Shown: positions 1-7,584 of the stretch, piece after piece
How the letters are laid out: the number at the start of each line of letters is the position of its first letter
How positions within the stretch are numbered: the stretch's first letter is position 1
IMG/VR virus record: IMGVR_UViG_3300017605_001304
Span: 85,156 to 149,155 of that record
DNA from: a virus
DNA: 64,000 nt
Reading direction: 5' to 3' (one strand)
Translations under genes and position numbers: made by a program
The notes under the pieces: model-generated
Database searches by the model: none
Told to the model about the DNA's origin: nothing
The model's input: only the letters and a program-made list of their open reading frames with translations

Positions 1-1074
1 CATGTTGGGCTTGAAGATCGGCTCTCCGACGGTCTTGTCGTCGACCCAGCCGTCGGGGGTCCAACCGTCTTTGAAGAGCCGCGTCGCCATGGAGCGCGTG
101 GATTCCTTCTTGTGCTTCTTCACGTCGTCTCCTCGCACGCGCGGTGTGTCGAAGGGGAAGCCCGGCGCGTCGACGTCCCTTGGGGTGAGCTGCGTGACCT
201 TGGCGATCTTCTCCGTGTTGAAGACGACCACCCAGTCCTCGTTGCTCTGCCTCACGTACGCCACGTCGACGCCGTGGTCGACCAGGAACTTCGCGAGCGC
301 CGGACCGGCCTGTCCAGACGCCTGATCCGAGTTCACGAAGACGTTGACGAGGTACTCGGCAGGGAACGGGTTCCCGGAGCGGGCCGCCAGCCGGCGCAGC
401 GAGTCTGCGAGCTCCTGGCGCTGCCGAAGACGTGGGACGTCGCGCAGCCACGCGAGCGTCTCTTCGAGATCGAGGCGAGCGTCCTGCAGCCAGCGCAGGT
501 CCGGAGCCAGGACGACCCGCTGCACGGCACCGCCGCCCTTCGCGTAGCCCTTGGCGGTCGTCCAGCTCGTGGTGAGGTAGATGCCGGGTCCGTGCTCCGC
601 GGCGCCGCGTCGTGCACCACGGATCTCGGGCGGGCCGAACCACCGATGCGAGCCGTGATACAGAACGAGCGGGTCCGTCATGGACGACTCTCGCTGACGC
701 TGGATAGGTATTACCTCGTAATAGCGAGGAGAAGAAATGTCACTCTGCTCGCGGACATACGAGATAGCGATCTCGTCGACACGTGGGAACGTAAGGAGCA
801 CATAGTCTAGTACGCGCGTACGAAGTCGCGGGGCAGACATGAAGCGATTCGAACAAGCCTGCCGAATCCAGCCGCGCTTGAACATGCTCAGCCAAAGCTG
901 GTCTTCCGCCGCCTCAGTGTTGTTCGTGAACTCCACCTGAGATGGAATCTGCACGCCGGTGGCGCGCAGTACGCCTTCGTGTGCATGGACCCAGTCATTG
1001 TGCGAAGTGTCCGGGTCGGTAATTGGGAACACGCAGCCATCCGGGGCGATCCAGGCGCGTCCAGCGTAGGCCAC
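1..1074 (-). CDS. WIxPDG-module protein with ADP-ribosyltransferase-like domain (3' end outside window)
   Basis: Open frame of 358 residues that runs off the left edge. A GTG start at 1074 is preceded by GGAG six bases upstream, just after the previous stop. Residues 1-130 are one copy of a module shared with the next minus-strand genes (AWIAPDG, then GWIRQA, then VLDYV). Residues 132-310 resemble a small ADP-ribosyltransferase fold: LYHGS with His140, then GPGIYLTTSW..A.GYA with Tyr166, and a C-terminal strand DWVVVFNTEKIAKV typical of such domains. Residues 324-337 (ESTRSMATRLFKDG) match the C-terminal peptide of several neighbours, after which a further segment begins. H-Y type transferase activity is inferred; the distal Glu was not located. 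Confidence 0.7.
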   Translation of the reverse strand, partial: MAYAGRAWIAPDGCVFPITDPDTSHNDWVHAHEGVLRATGVQIPSQVEFTNNTEAAEDQLWLSMFKRGWIRQACSNRFMSAPRLRTRVLDYVLLTFPRVDEIAISYVREQSDISSPRYYEVIPIQRQRESSMTDPLVLYHGSHRWFGPPEIRGARRGAAEHGPGIYLTTSWTTAKGYAKGGGAVQRVVLAPDLRWLQDARLDLEETLAWLRDVPRLRQRQELADSLRRLAARSGNPFPAEYLVNVFVNSDQASGQAGPALAKFLVDHGVDVAYVRQSNEDWVVVFNTEKIAKVTQLTPRDVDAPGFPFDTPRVRGDDVKKHKKESTRSMATRLFKDGWTPDGWVDDKTVGEPIFKPNM

Positions 1075-1084
1075 AGGCAGCTCC

Positions 1085-1621
1085 TTAACCGAGCGTGCAG
1101 TCGATCGGCTGGAAGTCGGCGTAGATCTCGCGCGCCTTGTCCAGCGACCACCCATAATTACTCAGGTAGTTCACGAACGCGCCGAGGTCCAGGAACTTGA
1201 AGCCCGTCACGGAGTGGCAGAGGTTCTGGTAGAGGACGTTCAGTCGCACGACCTGCAGGTAGGCGCGCGCCACGACGCGGCCGAACTCGTTGGGCCGCAG
1301 CGGGCTCACGATGATGCGCGGGCCGTAGACCTTGGTCCAGTCGATCTCTTCGGGCGGCAGGAGCGCCTGCGGGCCCCAGAGGGCGAGGGCCAAGCACTGG
1401 CTCGCGCGGTTGAACTTCTCGACGGCGTCCTTGTCGGGCTTGCCCTGCGCCTTCGGGCGGGTGTCCGGGAGGTCGACGCCGACGAGCTGGATGCGGGCCG
1501 CGCGGTACGTCCACAGGCCCTGGTCGATCATCCCGAAGAACGTCTTGCCGTCGACGACGAACTGCCGGCTCTTCGGGAAGAGCTGGACCTGACAGGCATA
1601 GTTGAACAGGATCCGATTCAA
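1085..1621 (-). CDS. Hypothetical virion-region protein, 178 aa
   Basis: TTG start chosen because GGGAGG lies six bases upstream. Soluble, mixed alpha/beta protein with no family I recognise. It sits between a gp10-like gene and the module/ADP-ribosyltransferase-like gene, whose Shine-Dalgarno overlaps its stop, so the two are likely co-translated. A structural or tail-completion role is suggested only by position. Confidence 0.6.
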   Translation of the reverse strand: MNRILFNYACQVQLFPKSRQFVVDGKTFFGMIDQGLWTYRAARIQLVGVDLPDTRPKAQGKPDKDAVEKFNRASQCLALALWGPQALLPPEEIDWTKVYGPRIIVSPLRPNEFGRVVARAYLQVVRLNVLYQNLCHSVTGFKFLDLGAFVNYLSNYGWSLDKAREIYADFQPIDCTLG

Positions 1622-1646
1622 GAAGACCTCCCGTGACGTCGACGCC

Positions 1647-2156
1647 TCACTGACGAAGCGCTGCGGTCACGTGCTTGTTGACGATTTCGGTCGCGTACTT
1701 CTCGTACTGCCGAGCGCGGCGCGCGATGAGCGTCGCTGCGACTCGCCAGTGAGGATGCGGGGGAAGCCGGACGCTCTGCCCGCCGATGACCGCCGCCCCG
1801 CCGTACTCCAGGAGCTTGCTCACGTAGGGCAGGGACCAACCGAGCGCGCTCATGCGGTCCTCGGTGGCGATCGTGACGGTGGTGATCTCCTTCCCGCGGT
1901 GGACATCGGGCAGGATGCCGCGCACGTAGTCGAAGATCGCCTCGCGCCACGCCTTGTCCGAGAGGTAGTCGGTCTCTTCCAGGCTGCGGTCCGCGGCGCG
2001 GGCGGCCTTGGACTGGATGGTCACGAGGCTGTCGCGTGTGACCTTGTCCGCGAGCTGCTGGAGCGACTCCTCACAGCCTTTCCGGAGACCTGCCTCGACC
2101 CTGCGCAGCCACTCCTCGGGCCGTAGCCCTTCCATATTGACGGTGGCCTTGATCAA
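1647..2156 (-). CDS. Possible HK97 gp10-like tail completion protein, 169 aa
   Basis: The TTG start at 2156 sits eight bases after GGAG; an upstream in-frame extension (to 2237) is low-complexity and overlaps the divergent plus-strand gene, so I left it out. Residues near 130-150 read LEYGG..IGG..VRLPPHPHWRVAA, like the 'G..PHPFLRPA' region of HK97 gp10-family minor tail proteins, followed by a basic helical C-terminus. Family assignment is tentative. The start lies within a 12-base palindrome shared with the upstream region of the plus-strand gene. Confidence 0.5.
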   Translation of the reverse strand: MIKATVNMEGLRPEEWLRRVEAGLRKGCEESLQQLADKVTRDSLVTIQSKAARAADRSLEETDYLSDKAWREAIFDYVRGILPDVHRGKEITTVTIATEDRMSALGWSLPYVSKLLEYGGAAVIGGQSVRLPPHPHWRVAATLIARRARQYEKYATEIVNKHVTAALRQ

Positions 2157-2188
2157 GGTATCGTCTCCACACCTTGGAGGAGGTGAAC

Positions 2189-2611
2189 ATGGCCACGCTG
2201 GACGAGCTGCAGAAGGGGTCCGAAGAGTGCTCGGCACGGATGCGAGCGGTGCTACAGGACGAGCTCAAGCGCACGGGCTTTCCACTGCGCCTATGCACCT
2301 ACTACGTGGTCGGCATGACCGGCGCGTGGATCTTCCGGCTGCTCTTCAAGTTCGACCTGTTTGAGAACTTCAAGAGCTTGGCGCTCATCCTGCTGTGTCC
2401 GCCTCTGCTGACCGCGACGCAGGCTTTCCTGTTGAGCTTCATGCTCAAGCGGGCATACCAGCGGGCGCAGGATGCGCTCGGCATCGCGGACAAGGCGGAG
2501 AAGGCGCTGTTCGAGGCGACGCGAGGACTGCTCGCTCAGCGTGAGCAGCTCAAGTTCCTGGTCGAGAGGCTGCGCGATCGCGACGAAGGCGAGGAGTGGA
2601 AGGACGCTTAA
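2189..2611 (+). CDS. Lone plus-strand membrane/coiled-coil protein, 140 aa
   Basis: ATG at 2189 follows AGGAGG with ideal spacing. Two hydrophobic segments (about residues 35-55 and 62-85, around WIFRLLF and LALILLCPPLL) are followed by a helical, charged C-terminus (KAEKALFEATRGLLAQREQ) that could form a coiled coil. It is the only plus-strand gene in the first 30 kb. It is divergent from the gp10-like gene (32 bases apart) and its TAA overlaps the stop of the convergent gene. Topology could suit a holin or membrane-anchored regulator; no homology supports either. Confidence 0.65.
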   Translation: MATLDELQKGSEECSARMRAVLQDELKRTGFPLRLCTYYVVGMTGAWIFRLLFKFDLFENFKSLALILLCPPLLTATQAFLLSFMLKRAYQRAQDALGIADKAEKALFEATRGLLAQREQLKFLVERLRDRDEGEEWKDA

Positions 2612-3102
2612 CGGCCGTGGCGGTACCGGTCGCAGGCGCACACGATGTGGAACGGGAAGTTGGACGATCCCCAGTATCCGTCCTTGCTGCGCGTCTGCGT
2701 CTTGATCTCATAGAGGTCCGAATCGAAGCGCACGATCGAGCCGACCAGGAACGTCGTGCTCGGCTGCAGGATCTTCTGGTCGAGCAGCAGCACGGTCGAG
2801 AACGTCACGAGCAGCGTCCGCTCCTCATCCATGCCGTACTTCTGCAGGCGGTACTTGCTCGGGCTGTGGTCGATGTGGGCGTGGACCATGATCGGGTGGT
2901 CCCAATCCGGGTCGGACGCCTCGTTGTAGAGCGAGTCGACGTTCGTGTTGCCCCGGTTGAGCAGGATCAACGCGATCTGCGGGTGGTGGCGGATGAACGC
3001 CTCGCGCTGGAAGTTCGCCTGGATCTTGTAGTCCGACGTCTCCAGCAGCTTGAGCAGGAGCTCATTCGCGTCCTTGCCGTCGATCGGCAGCAGGTCGGAC
3101 AT
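2608..3102 (-). CDS. Possible neck/head-closure virion protein, 164 aa
   Basis: ATG at 3102 follows GGAGGACCTCC. The C-terminal half (QKYGMDEERTLLVTFS, then STTFLVGSIVRFDSDLYEI, then GYWGSSNFPFHIVC) has the beta-rich layout of phage head-closure or connector proteins. The gp10-like gene downstream and the adaptor-like gene upstream support a neck role, which remains inferred. Its first 41 bases overlap the end of the upstream module gene. Confidence 0.5.
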   Translation of the reverse strand: MSDLLPIDGKDANELLLKLLETSDYKIQANFQREAFIRHHPQIALILLNRGNTNVDSLYNEASDPDWDHPIMVHAHIDHSPSKYRLQKYGMDEERTLLVTFSTVLLLDQKILQPSTTFLVGSIVRFDSDLYEIKTQTRSKDGYWGSSNFPFHIVCACDRYRHGR

Positions 3103-3811
3103 GGAGGTCCTCCAAGAACAGACGAGCGGCGAGGAAGCGGGTGGCCTCGTTCACGTGCAATTCGTACGGCCGCTCGGGACGCCCCTCATCGCTGTACGGG
3201 TCGACGTAGAACGACGACTTGCCGGGGTAGTTCGTGATGAAGTAGTCCTTCGCGCGGGACAGATCCTTGCGGCGAAGCTCGTACATGTTCCAGTCCGCCT
3301 TGCGGATCCAGCCGTGCATGCACATGTGGCGCATGATGACGTCGCCCGGGGTCAGTGGCGGCGTCTGATAGGCAGCTAAGAGTTCAGGGTGAACTCGGGC
3401 CCACGAGTCGTGAGACTGCCGGTCAGAGTCGAGCGGGTAGAACGTGTCGTCGGGAGCAATCCAACCTGCCCGAACATTGCGCGACTCGTGCAGGCGCACG
3501 GTCACCGGTTCCACTCGATGTGGAACGCGGCCGTGAAGGTCGAGATTTGCTGCCTCGACTCCTGGATACTTCATGCGGATGTAATCGAGCAAGAGAGGCT
3601 CATACTTCACGTTCAACTCGTAGTCCTTCTTGCCAGCCTGCCGGATCCAGCCCTTCGCGTACAACTGCGTAATGACCGCATCCGTGAAGTCAGGATCGTA
3701 CGGGTCGTCCATGCCGAGCAGCTCGGCCGCGAACTGATCGTGCATGTCGAAACGCGGCTCCAGAGGATGGAAGTTCATGTCCGGGTCGAGCCAGCCAATG
3801 TGGTCGGACAT
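3062..3811 (-). CDS. Two-copy WIxPD-module protein with RLFLE tag, 249 aa
   Basis: ATG at 3811 overlaps the previous TGA (TGATG) behind GGAGGG. Two module copies are visible: GWLDPDMNFHP ... GWIRQAGKKDYE ... LLDYIRMKYPGV (about residues 5-105) and GWIAPDDTFYP ... GWIRKADWNMYE ... AKDYFITNYPG (about 112-205). Near the end, NEATRFLAARLFLED matches the C-terminal tag of neighbours. Translation then continues about 15 residues into the next gene, as if an ancestral stop had been lost. Function unknown. Confidence 0.7.
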   Translation of the reverse strand: MSDHIGWLDPDMNFHPLEPRFDMHDQFAAELLGMDDPYDPDFTDAVITQLYAKGWIRQAGKKDYELNVKYEPLLLDYIRMKYPGVEAANLDLHGRVPHRVEPVTVRLHESRNVRAGWIAPDDTFYPLDSDRQSHDSWARVHPELLAAYQTPPLTPGDVIMRHMCMHGWIRKADWNMYELRRKDLSRAKDYFITNYPGKSSFYVDPYSDEGRPERPYELHVNEATRFLAARLFLEDLHVRPAADRRQGRE

Positions 3812-4632
3812 CACTGGCCCTCCAGGAACAGACGCTTCGCGATAGCCTTGGTGGACTCTAGCTGCACGACCACTGACTTGATGCGGCCGCGCCAATCTCT
3901 GAGATCAATCTCGATCGCGCGTACTTGAGGATACTTACGCCGGACATAGTCCACGACGGACTGTTCAAACAAAGCGTAGCACTCGTACTGGTCGCGACTC
4001 ACTTGACGGATCCAGCCGTCGTCAAACATCGCTTGAATCTTCCTGTCGACCCAGTCATCGTCGTCCGAGTCGTGCGCCTCACTGTCGGCAACCCACCCGG
4101 CGTGTCCTTGCGGAGCGGCGTGAAACTGTCCGTTCGGGTCGATCCACCCTTGCACCAGCGATGGCGCGGCTTCAAGCCAGCTCGACGGGAGCTTGAGCTG
4201 CTGGACGGCGCCAGATCGAATCGACGACGTCAACACGATCCACTCCTGCTCTTCGAGCGAGTCCTCGCTGGAGAGGTAGCGGCTGATCGGCAGCCCGATC
4301 GCTGTGCCTTTACGAAGGCGATACAGCTTGCCGGACTTCCAGTGCTTTTGCGCGAACGTCACCGCCGTAGTGACGTTGCTGCTCCAGGACTGGAACACGC
4401 GAGTCGACTCAGACGCGGGATCTACCTCTGCACCACGGTAGAGCGCAGGAACTGGTTGGCCGTTCTCTTTCAGGTCCTGCAGCAGTGCCCGGGCCTCGGC
4501 CCGCAGCTTCCGGCCAGACGCACTCGAAGGTTCTGGGGCCCCGGCGAGCTCGTCCTTGGCGTGCAGCTCGACGGTACCCATGTCGCTGCTGACCCACCGC
4601 CAGACGGCCCGTACCGCTTGAGGGTCGATCAT
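3811..4632 (-). CDS. R-S-E class ADP-ribosyltransferase fused to WIxPDG module, 273 aa
   Basis: Residues 60-136 carry the three signatures of arginine-type mono-ADP-ribosyltransferases: LYRG (Arg66), QSWSSNVTTAVTFA (Ser82/Ser84, the STS-like motif) and EEQEWIV (Glu128-x-Glu130). Residues 162-255 are the shared module (GWIDPNGQFH ... DDGWIRQVS ... VVDYVRRKYPQV). The protein ends ESTKAIAKRLFLEGQ. ATG at 4632 overlaps the preceding TGA (ATGA) behind GGAGGGG. T4 packages the transferase Alt in its head and injects it; a similar virion-borne role is an inference from the tag and location. Confidence 0.75.
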   Translation of the reverse strand: MIDPQAVRAVWRWVSSDMGTVELHAKDELAGAPEPSSASGRKLRAEARALLQDLKENGQPVPALYRGAEVDPASESTRVFQSWSSNVTTAVTFAQKHWKSGKLYRLRKGTAIGLPISRYLSSEDSLEEQEWIVLTSSIRSGAVQQLKLPSSWLEAAPSLVQGWIDPNGQFHAAPQGHAGWVADSEAHDSDDDDWVDRKIQAMFDDGWIRQVSRDQYECYALFEQSVVDYVRRKYPQVRAIEIDLRDWRGRIKSVVVQLESTKAIAKRLFLEGQ

Positions 4633-4991
4633 CCCAACCCCTCCAAGAACAGACGCTTGGCGATGGCCCGTGTAGACTCGTCCATGTTGATGACGAGTGT
4701 TTTCGGAGGGCCAAGAAAGTCAACTACATCGATATTAATTCGATGCACATTGGGGTGTACTCGACGTACGTAATCAATGACCCACTGCTCATACGCCGCG
4801 GTACACTCATAATCGTACAGTCCCGCTTGGCGCACCCACCCAGCCTTTAGCATCCGAACCGTCTCAGCGTTAACCCAAACCAGAATCTGATCGTTGTCCG
4901 GGGCTCCTGGCCTGTTGTCTATCACCCACTCGTCGTGGCCATTCAGTACGCGGTGGAACTCGCCGTCAGGATCAATCCAGCCCTGTGCCAC
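4629..4991 (-). CDS. Single WIxPDG-module protein with C-terminal RLFLEG tag, 120 aa
   Basis: The minimal form of the module: GWIDPDGEFH (residues 4-13), WVNAETVRMLKAGWVRQAG, YECTAAYEQWVIDYVRR, then a short beta segment and the tag ESTRAIAKRLFLEGLG at the very end. GTG start at 4991; the stop overlaps the start of the ADP-ribosyltransferase gene by four bases. Because it lacks any effector domain, it shows that module plus tag can stand alone. Function unknown. Confidence 0.7.
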   Translation of the reverse strand: MAQGWIDPDGEFHRVLNGHDEWVIDNRPGAPDNDQILVWVNAETVRMLKAGWVRQAGLYDYECTAAYEQWVIDYVRRVHPNVHRINIDVVDFLGPPKTLVINMDESTRAIAKRLFLEGLG

Positions 4992-4994
4992 GGC

Positions 4995-6023
4995 TTACCC
5001 CCACACAGGCGGAACGGCCGGCGCGAGCGAGCGCAGGTCATCTTCCAGCCGCTGCCGGTCTTGCCGGCTCTCGTCTAGAAGCTGCGCTGCGTCGAGCGTC
5101 AGCGTTCCACCGGGGCTCGGGACCGTCCCGCTCCACTTGCCGCGGGTCCGGCCGAGGATCTCCTTCGCGACGGCAAGTGCGTATTGTCGGAACCACGCGT
5201 GGTGCGAGACCGGGATCTGGTCGATCGCGACGTCGGCGTAGTAGCGGTACGAGACGTCGTAGAGGCTCGGGTCCTGAGAACCCGAGGGCCCGCCGAGCGA
5301 GATGTAGAGCGTCCCGTTCTCAACTCGCCAAGTCCACTCGGGCTCGACCGACGCCTGCCTACGCACTGTTTCCCAGTGCGACTGCGAGAGCACGAACTCG
5401 TCGAACTGGATCTGCGGCCAGATCGGGAACTCGCGGCCGAAGAACGGGAACGACGTCAGGTTCAACTGCTGCTTGCGAACGAACTGCACGTCCGCAACGC
5501 CGCGTGAGCCGACGCCCGGCAGCGGGTAGGCGAAGATGCCGGCGCTCAGCACCACGGTGTCCGACAGCTCGCGGGCGCACCAGCGGTTGTACACCGTGAG
5601 CGCTTCGTTCATGCACGTCGCGAGCTGCCCGCTCGTGAGCTCGACGGCCACGGACGGGAAGCCCAGCATGTTGAAGACGTACTGCCGGATCGAGTCGGAG
5701 TTGACGCCGCTCGCGATCGGGTATTCAGCCGTCAGCACGGTCGGGAACGGATCAACCTGGATGCCGAGCTGGTTCGCGTACCACTTCGCCGTGATCCGGC
5801 CCTGCACATAATTGCTGGCGTCGATGTACGTGTAGTAGAACGTCCCCTGCGCGTCCGAGCCTTGCACGATCGAGACCGAGGAGTCGGTCCCGAGTGCCCG
5901 GGTCTCAGTCACCGTCACGGCGCCCGCCTGGAAGATCTGGACCGAGAGGTCCTGATCGACCACGTCGCCGAGCCCGGTGTCGTCATTGACGAAGCGGATG
6001 TCCAACAGAACTGGAAGCGCCAT
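4995..6023 (-). CDS. Putative neck/adaptor-like virion protein, 342 aa
   Basis: The N-terminal third is a small beta domain (DIRFVNDDTGLG..). The C-terminal two thirds contain ELTSGQLATCMNEALTVYNRW, YPLPGVGSRGVADVQFVRK, then YRYYADVAIDQIPVSHHAW, KEILGRTRGKWSG and a helical end LDESRQDRQRLEDDLRSL. This layout recalls neck or adaptor proteins encoded near capsid genes of T4-like and other myoviruses. ATG at 6023. The assignment rests on motif feel and position. Confidence 0.5.
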   Translation of the reverse strand: MALPVLLDIRFVNDDTGLGDVVDQDLSVQIFQAGAVTVTETRALGTDSSVSIVQGSDAQGTFYYTYIDASNYVQGRITAKWYANQLGIQVDPFPTVLTAEYPIASGVNSDSIRQYVFNMLGFPSVAVELTSGQLATCMNEALTVYNRWCARELSDTVVLSAGIFAYPLPGVGSRGVADVQFVRKQQLNLTSFPFFGREFPIWPQIQFDEFVLSQSHWETVRRQASVEPEWTWRVENGTLYISLGGPSGSQDPSLYDVSYRYYADVAIDQIPVSHHAWFRQYALAVAKEILGRTRGKWSGTVPSPGGTLTLDAAQLLDESRQDRQRLEDDLRSLAPAVPPVWG

Positions 6024-6026
6024 CGC

Positions 6027-7538
6027 TTATCTCTCCCGTCCAGCCAGACGAAGGCGTGTGTCGCCATGGACGCGGCCGCGGATCGCGACGTCGAGCCCCA
6101 GCGACGCCGCTCGATCCGTCACGAAGACGCCCAGGTCGCAGCCGAGCTGCAGGCCGCCGCGCTGGATCACGGCCAGATCGAGGCCGAGCGTGAGGACGGC
6201 GTCGAGCACCTTGACCGCGGTCGCCGTCGCGAGGTCTGTCGTGCTCTGCGCTCGCACGACGCTGGTGAGGCCCAGGGACACGTGGTCGGTCTCGGCGATC
6301 CCCGCGCTGGTCGCGAGGTCCGCCGTGAGCTCCGAGGCCACGAAGAGGTCCAGGACGACCTGCTTGAAGCTCGAAGTTCCGATCCAGGTCGAGAGGCTGA
6401 GGTTGATCGTGCGGTTCCCGGTCCCGACGACCAGGGTGTCCGAGGACAGGTTGATCGCGTGCCCGACCGCCACTCCCAGATCGGTCAGGAGCGTCGTCAG
6501 GAGCGTCTCCGCGACGCCCGTCGACGTCGACAGGTTCAGCACCGGTGCGCCCTTGACCACGGCCGTGGTGGCCACGGAGAGCGTCTTCGGTGCGCGAATG
6601 GCTGCCATCGTCGGCAGCGATAGCTGGAGGCCCTGAGCGACGGCCGTCGACAGGTTGAGCGAGAGGGTCGGCGCGAGCTGGACGACGGTGTCGAGGCCCA
6701 GGAACGTCGTGAGCGAGCTCTGAGAGACGAGCGTCGTGAGCCCGAGGCTCAGGACCGGCTGCACGTACGTCGTCGACGTGAGCGCGAGCGTACGCCCCAT
6801 GCTCGCGACGGCCGAGGTGAGGCCGAGCGACGCCGACTGCGGGAAGACGACCAGGGTGTCCGCGCCGAGCTGCAGGGCGATGGGCGCCTGCACCGCGGTC
6901 TTCGTCGCCATCATCACGAAGCGCGACAGCGCCACGGCGGTCGAGAGGGACAGAGTCGACGACGTCGAGAACGCCACCGCGACGTTCGTCCACAGGAACG
7001 TGAGCACGTCGGGGTCGCTGATCGCGGCGTCGGCGCCGAGCAGCGACTGCCCGCTAGTCATCCCGAGCGAGATGGCGGTGTCGAGCGAGAGGTTCTTCGT
7101 CCGGTTCGTCTGCTGCACGGCCACGCCGGTCGGCACCGCGGAGAACCGCGACGCCTGCACCGCCGAGGTCAGCAGCAAGAGCTGGTTCACGTTCGCCACG
7201 GAGATGGCCGTGCTAGTCGCGAGCGTCTTGAAGTACGTGCCGACGATCGTGTCGACCAGCAAGGTCTGCGCGACGTCTGCGAACTGGACCGCGGTCGTCT
7301 CCCCCAGCGACAAGGTCAAGGGGGTTTGCACCGCCGCCTGTGACGTCAGATTCAGGGTCAGATTCGAGAACTGAACCGCGTTGGTGAGGCCGAGGTCCAG
7401 CGTCGTGTTGGGCATCACCACAACGGTGTCCTCGCTGAGCAAGAGGGACGTCTGAGCCAGCACGCCGAGATCAAGACCCAGCGGCAGGGAGACAACCGTG
7501 CCTCCGAGAAGATTGTTCTGCAGGATCGGCAGAAGCAC
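6027..7538 (-). CDS. Degenerate LxLxTAV-repeat protein, 503 aa
   Basis: Almost the whole protein is built from 15-22-residue units of the type LSLxLxTAVQ or LGLTSVV (for example LSLDTAISLGM, LSLSTAVALSRF, LGLDTVVQLAP). It is rich in Leu, Thr, Ser and Val, with almost no charged residues until the basic tail RGRVHGDTRLRLAGRER. Such regularity suggests a beta-solenoid or fibrous tail component. GTG start behind AGGGG. It lies between a neck-like gene and a polyglycine adhesin. No known family recognised. Confidence 0.65.
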   Translation of the reverse strand: MLLPILQNNLLGGTVVSLPLGLDLGVLAQTSLLLSEDTVVVMPNTTLDLGLTNAVQFSNLTLNLTSQAAVQTPLTLSLGETTAVQFADVAQTLLVDTIVGTYFKTLATSTAISVANVNQLLLLTSAVQASRFSAVPTGVAVQQTNRTKNLSLDTAISLGMTSGQSLLGADAAISDPDVLTFLWTNVAVAFSTSSTLSLSTAVALSRFVMMATKTAVQAPIALQLGADTLVVFPQSASLGLTSAVASMGRTLALTSTTYVQPVLSLGLTTLVSQSSLTTFLGLDTVVQLAPTLSLNLSTAVAQGLQLSLPTMAAIRAPKTLSVATTAVVKGAPVLNLSTSTGVAETLLTTLLTDLGVAVGHAINLSSDTLVVGTGNRTINLSLSTWIGTSSFKQVVLDLFVASELTADLATSAGIAETDHVSLGLTSVVRAQSTTDLATATAVKVLDAVLTLGLDLAVIQRGGLQLGCDLGVFVTDRAASLGLDVAIRGRVHGDTRLRLAGRER

Positions 7539-7584
7539 GGTTGTCCCCTAGGGGCTATGTCATGGGCATGAACGCCACAGAGGA

